Source: Candidatus Pacearchaeota archaeon (GTDB lineage Archaea > Nanoarchaeota > Nanoarchaeia > Pacearchaeales > GW2011-AR1). Taken from it: DNA of 17,257 nt. Position 1 is the first letter of the stretch. Each line of letters starts with the position of its first letter. Of this stretch, positions 1 to 7,836 are shown one piece after another. The position numbers and the translations under genes were made by a program. Below the pieces are notes generated by a model. It was not told where the DNA came from. It worked only from the letters and a program-made list of their open reading frames with translations, and made no database searches. The stretch is from positions 1 through 17,257 of the forward strand of contig NZAS01000075.1 of NCBI GenBank assembly GCA_002686195.1. Reading direction: 5' to 3'.

Positions 1-1
1 A

Positions 2-1168
2 CTTCCAGATGGAACTGACGTTATAGAGCTTCTGGCAGTGCAGTGTGTAACAAAATATATTTTTGCTATGATACTTGTAAGAGAAAATGGAGCAAAAAAG
101 ATTAAGTTATATTATTGGGGTACATCCAACGACCATATCTTTGGAGTGTGGCATGAAGAAAGTTTTAATAATCCTGATATAGATTTAGATTCAGGAGAGA
201 TTAAATCTTACAGCCTGCATGCACACGTAAGTCCAGAATTTGGATCTGGACCTGGCATTGGTGGGAGTGTAATAGCAACAATATCAGTAGAATACCCTGA
301 CGGTTCATCTGATAATTCGATATGTTTTATTTCAACAAACAATATTGGTTGGCCTGCGTTCAATAAGAATGCAGACGCTGCAGTTGTTCTCCAGTACATA
401 GATGGACCCTTGTCTGATTCTGCGATAGTTAGAGTACACCCGTCTAACTCGCAAGCAAAATTAAATGAGACATTGTTAGTTTTTTCAGATTCATCTAATC
501 CACATATAGATATTGATGGAGGGGTAAGATATGGATCACTGCATGTCGGATATCCAAGTTACTATCCTCCTGCGTTACCTGTAGGTGAAGCTCAGGTTTC
601 TAGAATTGATAGATGCAAGGAAATAATTACAGATTTGTTTGATCCAAATTATGGACAGGTTTACTGTAATGATTTTATATCCATTGCTTCACTTGACTTT
701 ATTAACTCAGATGATGCTCCTGTAAGCTTCCCAGCGATAGAAGATGGTCTTACTACTTTTGGTAATTTCAAAATAGAAACGAAGGATGATTTGATTGCAG
801 CAGTGGAGTCTATAGATTTAATTCAATTAAAAAATATAAATATTGGTAAATTCTTCTATAATCTAAATACTTTTAACTTAGATTCTACATTTGATAAGAG
901 AGTTTCTCCACAGATTCCATATAGGAGTTTGATATTTATGATTACAAGTAATGATGAAAGCTTCGATGTTAGTTCTGACGAAATAGATATTATGAATATC
1001 AAAGATATTATTACAGGATTAAGATCAGAGGGTATATTGCATGAGCAGGGAATGATTCATGTTGCTGATTTTGTACCTAGAGATAGAAGCAGTTTGATTC
1101 GAATTGGATTAACAAGACTAGCCGAGATGTCTGGTGGGTATTATACTCCGTTGAGGGGGGGTCAATAA
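2..1168 (+). CDS. 5'-truncated structural-type protein with VWA-like C-terminal region
   Basis: The reading frame is open to the left edge of the window. The residues before the first possible GTG start (38) read as plausible protein (LPDGTDVIELLAV), so the gene probably begins outside. I do not recognise the N-terminal part. The last ~190 residues have a von Willebrand A-like rhythm: an R-x-x-x-x-E-I-I helix, a strand (FISIASLDF), a variable stretch containing LKNINIGKFFYNL, a strand LIFMITSND, and a closing LAEMSGGYY that resembles the end of VWA domains. A clear DxSxS metal site is not visible; VFSDSSN is the nearest match. It ends one base before the next gene, whose ribosome site (a run of seven G) lies inside this one, so the two are co-transcribed and perhaps functionally paired. 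A virion or surface protein is inferred from this pairing only. Confidence 0.75.
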   Translation, partial: LPDGTDVIELLAVQCVTKYIFAMILVRENGAKKIKLYYWGTSNDHIFGVWHEESFNNPDIDLDSGEIKSYSLHAHVSPEFGSGPGIGGSVIATISVEYPDGSSDNSICFISTNNIGWPAFNKNADAAVVLQYIDGPLSDSAIVRVHPSNSQAKLNETLLVFSDSSNPHIDIDGGVRYGSLHVGYPSYYPPALPVGEAQVSRIDRCKEIITDLFDPNYGQVYCNDFISIASLDFINSDDAPVSFPAIEDGLTTFGNFKIETKDDLIAAVESIDLIQLKNINIGKFFYNLNTFNLDSTFDKRVSPQIPYRSLIFMITSNDESFDVSSDEIDIMNIKDIITGLRSEGILHEQGMIHVADFVPRDRSSLIRIGLTRLAEMSGGYYTPLRGGQ

Positions 1169-1169
1169 G

Positions 1170-4100
1170 ATGGGGTCCACACCTTTTGACTTAACTCAGT
1201 ACGAACAGTACTTTACTGTATTTTCTAATCACGAAATAAATCTGTTTCAAAATTTAGGATTAGATTTTTTGTTTGACTATTTAAAGGATAGAATAAAGGC
1301 AAGACAAGAAGCTGTTGTTCGTGGGTATATGGACATAAATAGATATGACGACGACAGTGGAGCAATAGTGGAGTTGCACGATACTGTTGTTGATCACCCA
1401 TTTGGAGACATATCTGAGTTTTTAGATGTCGGTCAAATTAATACTACATCTCCAAGCGCTATTACTTCATCTTGTATATTAATGACAGAGATGATAAAAG
1501 AATTTATAGAAGGACCAGTCTTTGAGAGATATGCTTTAATTAATTGCGAAGAGTACGGTTCATTATCTCCTGTTATTGGATTCTTTCACAAAGAAGATGG
1601 TACTTTTTTAACAAATCTTTATCAAATTCATCCTTATGGTGTATTTTCTGCTCCTCCAGTTATTGATGACTATACAAGGCTTATGGATTTTGGACTTGCC
1701 GTTACGTCATGGATTAATGCAGAGATTCTTCCATCCTTAAACAATTTAAAATATATACACAGAGCCTTGTATTATCAATATCCAGCACTATCATGCTCAG
1801 ATGGTCCTGATGGATGCAATTTTCACTATTATACAAATGTTCACAGTAGCACATCTCGCCCAATAGATATAGTTGTTGACATATCTAGTACATTGACAGA
1901 AACAGATTACGGATATATATGCCTAAGATGGGCATCAATGGGTTCTCATACGACATACCACTCAGATCACATGTATGTCCTTGCGACATACGATGATAAT
2001 GCTATTGTAAGAACTAATTTAAGAAAGCCTTTGTTTGGATTCGAAAACGTAGATCGTTTTGGAAACAGCAATATAATTCCTCATATACAGAACGTTGGAT
2101 ATCCCAATGATGAAAAATATGTATATTTTGCAGAACAAAATTCTTTCTCTAACTATTCTTACGACAATGACCTTGGGTGGCAATTTGTTGGGCATCCAAA
2201 GCTTTGGGATCCGCCTGTAGAATACGATGAAGATTACAATGAAGAAGATGCTGTTGTAGATTTTCCAACAGAAAAAATTATATTAAATTCTGGATGCATA
2301 AACACGCAGCAGTCAATTCCTCCTGCTTTTCCTAGATGGGCAGACATACTTAGTCCTGTTCCTGAAAGGCAAGACTGGTATTCTGGGAGTGATGGGCTTG
2401 GAGACTACTATTGCCTAAGAGTGGATAACTCGATGGTCTCAACTTCAGAAAGTGATCCTTGGTACATGAAATTAAGAGTTGTTATTTTCCCAGACTGCAA
2501 TCTTGGAATACCATATGATGATGGGTCTGATAATGGGCAAGGATCTAGGTGGAGTCTTGAAATGAGGTGCATGGGGGCGACTTGCGATGAAACTTTATGC
2601 AATGACGGTGAGGATAGTGCTCAGGTTTTTGGTGCCTGTTGCAGTGAAGGTGTATGTAGTTATATTTCATTAGAAGAATGTACAATAATTGGTGGAACTT
2701 TTTATTTAGGAGATGATTGCATAACACAAGATTGTGGTGGTGGTGGATTTGATTGCGCAACGTGGGGGGGATACGAATGCCACGACCCTCCGTTTGGTCC
2801 AGATTATACATGTCCATGTCCCGATCACTTCCAGCTAGCATATAAAACTGGGTATGTTCACGATAGGGTTATTATTCTTGAACTAATAGACTCAAAAAAG
2901 ACGTGTATGGAAGATTTTTGCTCAGCTGGGTTGGTTGTAGATCTTAGCTCAAATCATGGGCAAGGGTCTCAAGAAGATATTATTAATTTCATTAACAACA
3001 ATGTAAATTGTGACATAGCTACTAGTGAAATTATTTACGATTCTAGTTGCATAGCCACAGGAAATTCTGTTAGAACCGAATGTGTTGTGTTTGATGGAGA
3101 TATAGATTCTCTGGTAATAATGGTTTTACCCAGATGCACAGGGGCTTCGTCTAATACAGAATGGTGGTTGGATGTTTGCTACTGCAACTGCTTGACATAT
3201 TTTTGTGAAGGCGGCAATGAGGGTTGCTGCACAACTCAAGGACCACACCCAGAACCCACTACAACACTATCTCCTCCGGAAACTACTTCGACAATTCCTA
3301 CTTCTGTTTCATCTACTCCAGCTTCCTCTTCATCCTCTTCATCCACTACTTTTAGCAATTCTCCATCGTCACCTTCATCTCCACCGCCTCCATCTAGCTC
3401 ATCTCAACCTACTCTCACAACATCAACCGATGACGGTACCGCAGCCTCGACATCTGAGTCATCATCGCCTTCTTCTTCCCCGTCTCCATCGTCTCCATCA
3501 GTTAGCAATTCGCCTTCTTCTCCATCGTCTCCATCGTCTCCATCGAGTCCTCCGTGGACGTGGCCTACGTTTGGTTCAGATGCTTCAACTTCTGAGCCAT
3601 CTGGTCCATCTGAGCCATCTGAGCCATCTGGTCCATCTGGTCCATCTGGTCCATCTGAGCCATCTGGTGGTATGTCTGGTTTTTCTGATCCATCTTGTAT
3701 AGTGTTTGGAACTAATGTACTAATGAGTGATGGTTCTGTAAAGCTGGCAGAAGATATAGTTCCAGGAGATAATATTGTAACTATTGCTTTTGGTGATGAT
3801 TCTATGGATGTTGATCATAATCCAATGATAGGCGATTTGACTGAATGGAAATCATTAGATAATAGCAATTGGAGTACAAATACAGGAACGGTTGCTAGTA
3901 TGTCATTTTTGGCTGATTCGTCGTATTACTCAATTAATGGCTCTTTAAATGTTACATATGAACATCATATTTTAATCAAAAAAGAATTAACGCAAGAATA
4001 TATCTTTGTAAGAGCAGAGGAGATCTCAGTTGGCGATTATTTGATAAAGAAAGATTTTTCAGAAGAAGAGATAACAAGTGTAGTGTTTGAGAATGATGAC

Positions 4101-4271
4101 ATCCTTTCTGTTTGTATAGACACATCTCCATTTAATATGTTTGTTGCCGGTAATGAATATATTGTTCACAACGAAGGTGGATTTGGACAAAACGATGGAG
4201 GAGGACTTGGATATGCCGATGAAACAGGCAAGAAAGGTGGAACTGGCAAGACCGTGACTATACACGCCTAA
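1170..4271 (+). CDS. Cysteine-rich, mucin-like protein with C-terminal Hint (intein-like) domain
   Basis: A 1033-residue multidomain protein. Residues 1-~380 are an unrecognised domain. Residues ~400-687 are rich in cysteine and hold two related segments (about 440-477 and 653-679) around a GACC-type motif (488-522). Residues 688-842 are an almost pure Ser/Thr/Pro linker ending in PSG/PSE triplets. Residues 843-1001 form a Hint domain: Cys843 followed by TNVLMSDGSVKLAEDI and PGD (block A), T929-x-x-H932 (block B), a VCIDTSPFNMFVAGN strand (block F), and the terminal VHN (H1000-N1001). A Gly-rich 32-residue tail follows. No homing-endonuclease insert fits in 159 residues. The residue after Asn is Glu, not Cys/Ser/Thr, so it resembles bacterial intein-like domains that cleave or transfer more than splicing inteins. 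The linker and cysteines suggest an exposed, possibly virion-surface or secreted protein (inference). The ATG overlaps no stop; the run of G at 1154-1161 serves as ribosome site. Confidence 0.9.
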   Translation: MGSTPFDLTQYEQYFTVFSNHEINLFQNLGLDFLFDYLKDRIKARQEAVVRGYMDINRYDDDSGAIVELHDTVVDHPFGDISEFLDVGQINTTSPSAITSSCILMTEMIKEFIEGPVFERYALINCEEYGSLSPVIGFFHKEDGTFLTNLYQIHPYGVFSAPPVIDDYTRLMDFGLAVTSWINAEILPSLNNLKYIHRALYYQYPALSCSDGPDGCNFHYYTNVHSSTSRPIDIVVDISSTLTETDYGYICLRWASMGSHTTYHSDHMYVLATYDDNAIVRTNLRKPLFGFENVDRFGNSNIIPHIQNVGYPNDEKYVYFAEQNSFSNYSYDNDLGWQFVGHPKLWDPPVEYDEDYNEEDAVVDFPTEKIILNSGCINTQQSIPPAFPRWADILSPVPERQDWYSGSDGLGDYYCLRVDNSMVSTSESDPWYMKLRVVIFPDCNLGIPYDDGSDNGQGSRWSLEMRCMGATCDETLCNDGEDSAQVFGACCSEGVCSYISLEECTIIGGTFYLGDDCITQDCGGGGFDCATWGGYECHDPPFGPDYTCPCPDHFQLAYKTGYVHDRVIILELIDSKKTCMEDFCSAGLVVDLSSNHGQGSQEDIINFINNNVNCDIATSEIIYDSSCIATGNSVRTECVVFDGDIDSLVIMVLPRCTGASSNTEWWLDVCYCNCLTYFCEGGNEGCCTTQGPHPEPTTTLSPPETTSTIPTSVSSTPASSSSSSSTTFSNSPSSPSSPPPPSSSSQPTLTTSTDDGTAASTSESSSPSSSPSPSSPSVSNSPSSPSSPSSPSSPPWTWPTFGSDASTSEPSGPSEPSEPSGPSGPSGPSEPSGGMSGFSDPSCIVFGTNVLMSDGSVKLAEDIVPGDNIVTIAFGDDSMDVDHNPMIGDLTEWKSLDNSNWSTNTGTVASMSFLADSSYYSINGSLNVTYEHHILIKKELTQEYIFVRAEEISVGDYLIKKDFSEEEITSVVFENDDILSVCIDTSPFNMFVAGNEYIVHNEGGFGQNDGGGLGYADETGKKGGTGKTVTIHA
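3231..3695 (+). repeat. Low-complexity Ser/Pro/Thr coding region with minisatellite units
   Basis: This stretch encodes the linker (residues 688-842) of the Hint-domain protein. At 3597-3668 there are eight consecutive 9-base units, each CCATCTGGT or CCATCTGAG, coding PSG or PSE. An earlier block around 3511-3547 repeats CCATCGTCT-like units coding SPS. Such arrays can change length by slippage or recombination, so the linker is likely to vary between relatives. It lies between the cysteine-rich part and the self-processing domain and probably acts as a flexible, possibly glycosylated stalk (inference). Confidence 0.9.
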
Positions 4272-4274
4272 AGA

Positions 4275-4299
4275 GGGTTAAAATAGACTCCATTAACCC
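4275..4299 (+). terminator. Hairpin after the Hint-protein gene (possible transcript end)
   Basis: A perfect 7-bp inverted repeat, GGGTTAA (4275-4281) and TTAACCC (4293-4299), with an 11-base loop, starts three bases after the stop codon. No T-run follows directly; the nearest is TTTTTT about 20 bases further on, after GGTTA. It could be a weak terminator or a structure that stabilises the 3' end. The call rests only on this symmetry. Confidence 0.35.
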
Positions 4300-4372
4300 A
4301 CAATATATAGAAGGTTATTTTTTAAGAATCACACAATATAGTGATAGTCTTCGGTGATATCATCAAAAGACA

Positions 4373-4747
4373 ATGGAACCTGGAGGGAATACGATTTTGA
4401 CTAATAAAAATATAAACATATCTACCATAAAAGTTATTTGGACAATCTTGCTTACCGCGGGAGTATTTGCAGCCACACTATATACAACACAATCTGTTGC
4501 AAATGCGAAAATAGAATTTTTACAGTCCGAAGTTAATGGACTAAAAGATGATTTTGATTCTATTTCTATATCTATTGATGGAATTAAATCTGATCAACAA
4601 ATAGCTCTTGCTGATATTTCACAAAAACTTCATCAGATGGAGCTTCAACTAAAAGAGTTGCAAGTCACATTATTTATATTAGTGGACGAAAACAGGAAAA
4701 AATCAAATAGTGTAGAGAATGTACAGAATGCAAGACCAACTTCCTAG
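4373..4747 (+). CDS. Small membrane-anchored coiled-coil protein
   Basis: A 124-residue protein of unknown function. A single hydrophobic segment (about residues 19-40, VIWTILLTAGVFAATLY) is followed by a charged heptad-like helix (about 45-110), rich in Leu, Gln, Glu and Asp, which looks like a coiled coil; the C-terminus is polar. Its topology is that of a signal-anchor protein with the helix on the far side of the membrane, as in inner-membrane spanins (Rz-like), but no partner with an Rz1-like lipobox is encoded inside or just after it. The start is uncertain. The ATG at 4373 has no clear ribosome site, whereas a TTG at 4397 lies nine bases after a perfect GGAGGG and would give 116 residues with the same membrane helix. 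Its stop shares the palindrome CTAG with the stop of the convergent gene. Confidence 0.75.
   Translation: MEPGGNTILTNKNINISTIKVIWTILLTAGVFAATLYTTQSVANAKIEFLQSEVNGLKDDFDSISISIDGIKSDQQIALADISQKLHQMELQLKELQVTLFILVDENRKKSNSVENVQNARPTS
4382..4387 (+). promoter_or_regulatory. Internal Shine-Dalgarno sequence supporting a TTG start at 4397
   Basis: GGAGGG sits within the first codons of the ATG-started reading frame and nine bases before an in-frame TTG. Nothing comparable precedes the ATG at 4373, where the sequence is only CAAAAGACA. The TTG may therefore be the true start, or both may be used. Confidence 0.45.
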
Positions 4748-6036
4748 TTAAAATAAATATCTTTATATTTTATTATTTTTGAACCTTTAGGAATGTAAGC
4801 GTTTGACGATGATGTGTTGATCCAAATCCATTTCTTTGGATATTGAGGTCTAACATAGTCTCCCCACCCATCTGTTAAGACAAAAACAAGATCAGGGTAT
4901 TTAAATTTATCATTACTGCTAATTTGAGATTGAATATATTTTTCAATACAAGAAAAGCTAGTTCCACCAAATCCATGTAGTTTGGTGGTATTTTTTTTGA
5001 CCTCTTTTACTTTGGTGTCAAATGTAAATATTTTTGTATCAAAATAGTCAGATGGAACAGCTTTGGTTGCATTAAAAAAGCTATTTGCATGTTCGTAACA
5101 GGATCCAGAGCAGTCAAGAAAGAACCACGCATTAAATCTATCCTGCTCCATACACACCTCTTCGTGTTCGAATGGTAGAAAAAAATCAGACCTAATTGCA
5201 GATAATCTTCTTGGCTTTAATAGCCATTGCTCACCAATCTTTAATTCCTTCTTTAGTACAGACTTGCTTAAGTTAGAGACGAGGTCTAGCCACTTCTTTT
5301 TACTTGTTTTTACTTTTCTATTTGATATTATCTTGTGGAGCTTTCCAGCAATATCACCTTTTTCTTCTTTTTCTTCATTCTCACAGATCTCACTGCTATC
5401 GTTTTTGATGGAGTTAAGAAAATCTTTAATTTCGTCTTCTGAGATGGAGCTATCTTGAGATATTGCTTCTGTTATTTGGTCGAGAATATCCTGATTTGTT
5501 TCTGTTAGAAAGTCGTGTAAGTCAAGAGAGTTTATGCTTTCATTGCTATTTTGAATTTCTCTAATTTTATTAAGATAATATTCAAAAGATTTATCAGTAG
5601 ATATATCATGTCCTTTAAATACAGTGTTACATAGGCATAGCTCTGGACAATTGGATAGCTTGCTTAAATCAAATTCGAAGCCATCCAGAAGCATTTCATT
5701 AACTGCGATGTCCATAGCGATGTTGAGGATTCTACTTTCGTTTTCACTTTTATCTATATTTGAGATTCGACCTCCATGATTTAATATTACATGTAGGCAT
5801 TCGTGAGATATGATAAACGCTCTTTCATAGTCTGTAAGCGAATTCCATAGCTTTGGATTAAATTCAAAAGATACTAATGCTCCGTGTTTGTCAAACTTAA
5901 CACAGGCTGTTGGGATATCCTCAGAGAGCACAGGTTTACCCATGTCCCACAGTTTATATAGAATCGCATGATGAGATTCTAGTTCCCTGGAGACTCTTAA
6001 TATCTCCTCGCTTGATATTTCCTGGATTGTTTTCAT
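4744..6036 (-). CDS. DUF2201-type putative metallopeptidase with VWA-like domain, partner of MoxR ATPase
   Basis: A 430-residue protein matching the architecture of the VWA-like metallopeptidase family (DUF2201, COG3864). The N-terminal domain has a zinc-type motif, H78-E-C-L-H82, with a further His at 87, and then a conserved helix NIAMDIAVNEML (105-116). The middle (about 150-240) is acidic and probably disordered. The C-terminal VWA-like domain has a complete metal-site set: D308-C-S310-G-S312, T359 in GFGGTS, and D389 in VLTDGWGD. Its ATG overlaps the TGA of the upstream AAA+ gene (ATGA), so the two are translationally coupled. Proteins of this kind usually work with a MoxR/CobS-type ATPase that remodels a target complex, with the VWA part as the metal-dependent adaptor. 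Whether the HExxH site is proteolytic is not established for the family as far as I know. The target in this virus is unknown. Confidence 0.9.
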   Translation of the reverse strand: MKTIQEISSEEILRVSRELESHHAILYKLWDMGKPVLSEDIPTACVKFDKHGALVSFEFNPKLWNSLTDYERAFIISHECLHVILNHGGRISNIDKSENESRILNIAMDIAVNEMLLDGFEFDLSKLSNCPELCLCNTVFKGHDISTDKSFEYYLNKIREIQNSNESINSLDLHDFLTETNQDILDQITEAISQDSSISEDEIKDFLNSIKNDSSEICENEEKEEKGDIAGKLHKIISNRKVKTSKKKWLDLVSNLSKSVLKKELKIGEQWLLKPRRLSAIRSDFFLPFEHEEVCMEQDRFNAWFFLDCSGSCYEHANSFFNATKAVPSDYFDTKIFTFDTKVKEVKKNTTKLHGFGGTSFSCIEKYIQSQISSNDKFKYPDLVFVLTDGWGDYVRPQYPKKWIWINTSSSNAYIPKGSKIIKYKDIYFN

Positions 6037-7637
6037 CGCATAAGTTCTTTAAACACTTTTGCTTTGTGTGTTAGGGAGAATATGGAAAATTCTCCATTTT
6101 CTTCAATCTCACCGATTAAACATTTGGTAAAAAGATGTGGAATATTTTTAATGAGAATTTTAATGTTTTTCTCGTTCATTTCTTTTTCTGCAGCATATGC
6201 GTTAATGCCCCATTCGCTCAAGCCAAGTACTGTATTTATCGTGTCACTTCCGCATATAGTTTTCTTTTGAGATCTTTCGCAGAAAATATTTAGAATATCA
6301 AGAACAACAATATTTTTATCTATCATTGATTGATTATTTAGGACAATAGAGTAAGCTTTGTCTAGTATTTTTTGTTTTTCAGATGTTTGTTTGCTGTTTC
6401 GTAAGCTTTTTCTAAGAACATTCAATTCCGTTTCAACATCATATGAGTTGTCATCTGATTCTGATGATTCAAGTGAAGTAAGTGGGGACGGATTAATCTC
6501 ATATCTTTCTGTTATATTATCTGCAAGCTGACTTAATGTCAATTTTGGACCTCCAATAAGCATAAAACCAGGAATGCAGGATGAAAGCGTATAAGAAGCC
6601 CAAGACGACATCGCCTTGTCTGAGTTAGACTTGCAGATGGATCCAAGAACATTAACATACTTTGATGCTTCTTCTTTGTCTGGATATCTTGATGGATCGT
6701 CAATAGTAGATATTTTTGAAAGTTCTTCTTCAATGTGATTCTTAACTTCGACGTGTTTGAAGATTGCAGTTGATAGATTTTCTTCTCTGATGCTTGGAAG
6801 GCATCGCTTCATGTGCTTTTTGTACTTAATAATGTCAGACATACAAGACTCTACATTGTTTGTGTCACTGAGAAAATCTTTAAGCTCATCGTTTTTATTT
6901 GCGTTTAAAAGATTAGAAAGAATCTGCTTTGGAGACCCATCTCTCAATGTTCTACTTAGTCTTCTTGGAGCAGTTTCGTGAGGAAGTACGTCTGCAAGAT
7001 CCCCATTAACCTTTGAGACCTCAAGAGCGTAGTCAAGTCTTCTTGGAGACACTTGTTTTTGAAGTTTTTTCGGAAGCTCTTTCCACCAGTCGATTGCCGC
7101 AGATGCCCAGTCGGCTCCATACTTATTTTCAAAATATGCGTAGTCTGGCTTGTATGGAACGTCAATTATAATCTGGAATCGATCCTTCTGAGCCGGATCA
7201 AGAACTTCAACGTCATATTCGTAGTCTTCAGAATCTTCTGGATTAATAGCAGCCCAAACTACTTTTAGATTATTGAATTTGCGACCATTGATTGACTTAA
7301 ACTGAATTAGTTCCAATACAGCATTTCTGATTTTTTTATGGCTTCGATTGAATTCATCAAAGAATATGGCTTGAACATTGTCCTCTGCAAAGTGTTTTGG
7401 AAGAATGAAGTCAAGATATGTCTTGCCGTCCTTTGTGACTTCTTTTGGTACTCCAATAAAATCCACCCACGGGTCAATGGTTGCAGCAGAGAATATTAAA
7501 GCACTCTCTCCGACTACCAAACCATTTCTCTCAAAGCATTCACTAATAAGCGTTGTTTTTCCAACGCCGTGCTCTCCTCTTAGTAAGCAGTTTAGTCCAC
7601 ACTGGAAATAATGATCTAATTTGTTATCTATTGACAT
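6033..7637 (-). CDS. MoxR/CobS-like AAA+ ATPase
   Basis: A 534-residue AAA+ ATPase. The N-terminal ATPase core is complete: Walker A at residues 21-28 (GEHGVGKT), Walker B at 91-95 (IFFDE), sensor-1 Asn in AAINP (132), and a likely arginine finger in DPAQKDRF (R153). This arrangement matches the MoxR/CobS-like group. The C-terminal ~330 residues are helical and not recognised, longer than a usual MoxR lid, and may bind the target or the VWA partner. The frame is open up to a TTG at 7688, but I chose the ATG at 7637 because AGAGGA lies six bases before it and a promoter-like pair lies at 7703-7732. It is the first gene of the minus-strand operon and overlaps the DUF2201/VWA gene by four bases. 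The pair probably acts as a chaperone-like machine that inserts, activates or dismantles a protein complex (family knowledge plus inference). Confidence 0.9.
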   Translation of the reverse strand: MSIDNKLDHYFQCGLNCLLRGEHGVGKTTLISECFERNGLVVGESALIFSAATIDPWVDFIGVPKEVTKDGKTYLDFILPKHFAEDNVQAIFFDEFNRSHKKIRNAVLELIQFKSINGRKFNNLKVVWAAINPEDSEDYEYDVEVLDPAQKDRFQIIIDVPYKPDYAYFENKYGADWASAAIDWWKELPKKLQKQVSPRRLDYALEVSKVNGDLADVLPHETAPRRLSRTLRDGSPKQILSNLLNANKNDELKDFLSDTNNVESCMSDIIKYKKHMKRCLPSIREENLSTAIFKHVEVKNHIEEELSKISTIDDPSRYPDKEEASKYVNVLGSICKSNSDKAMSSWASYTLSSCIPGFMLIGGPKLTLSQLADNITERYEINPSPLTSLESSESDDNSYDVETELNVLRKSLRNSKQTSEKQKILDKAYSIVLNNQSMIDKNIVVLDILNIFCERSQKKTICGSDTINTVLGLSEWGINAYAAEKEMNEKNIKILIKNIPHLFTKCLIGEIEENGEFSIFSLTHKAKVFKELMR

Positions 7638-7642
7638 TGCTG

Positions 7643-7648
7643 TCCTCT
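7643..7648 (-). promoter_or_regulatory. Ribosome-binding site deciding the ATPase start
   Basis: Read on the minus strand, AGAGGA is followed by CAGCA and the ATG at 7637. No comparable site precedes the TTG at 7688, which would add 17 residues unlike the family start. This favours the ATG. Confidence 0.6.
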
Positions 7649-7702
7649 TTATTCTGAAGTCTTGTGATTCGTTGCTATTTCTATACAATAGTATATTGGC
7701 AG

Positions 7703-7732
7703 ATTATCATGATAGCACAACTTAAATATCAA
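7703..7732 (-). promoter_or_regulatory. Sigma-70-like promoter for the ATPase/VWA operon
   Basis: On the minus strand, TTGATA (7732-7727, five of six matches to the -35 consensus) and GATAAT (7708-7703, five of six to the -10 consensus) are separated by 18 bases. Transcription would start near 7696, giving a leader of about 60 bases before the ATG at 7637. The surroundings are AT-rich, so chance matches are possible. Confidence 0.45.
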
Positions 7733-7762
7733 TAATTTATAATAATTTATTAATAAATTATT
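7731..7762. promoter_or_regulatory. Direct repeat plus 22-bp perfect palindrome in divergent intergenic region
   Basis: AATAATTTAT occurs twice in tandem (7731-7740 and 7741-7750). The second copy forms the left half of a perfect 22-bp palindrome (7741-7762) centred on TTAA. A perfect TATAAT (7738-7743, plus strand) spans the junction, with only a poor -35 match upstream (AGCACA). The position between two divergent transcription units makes it a candidate operator or bidirectional promoter element, but pure A/T palindromes arise easily in such DNA. Confidence 0.4.
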
Positions 7763-7836
7763 TTTCTTTATTAGCTCCAAATGTGTTGATTTATTAATTA
7801 GGAGGGCGTTTTTGCTTCTAATTGAATAACATAGAC

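Noticed and set aside
3205..3702. A 165-codon plus-strand frame rich in Leu and His
   Set aside because: It is a shifted reading of the Ser/Pro-coding minisatellite inside the Hint-protein gene; its composition is low complexity and it has no ribosome site.
3696..4271. Full splicing intein with a C-terminal extein
   Set aside because: The +1 residue is Glu and only a 32-residue Gly-rich tail follows, so standard splicing chemistry is not supported.
4744..6036. MKTIQEIS start of the VWA protein as a T4-type capsid-targeting peptide
   Set aside because: The similarity to the T4 peptide is only a few residues, no cleavage site is apparent, and no other protein in the window shares it.
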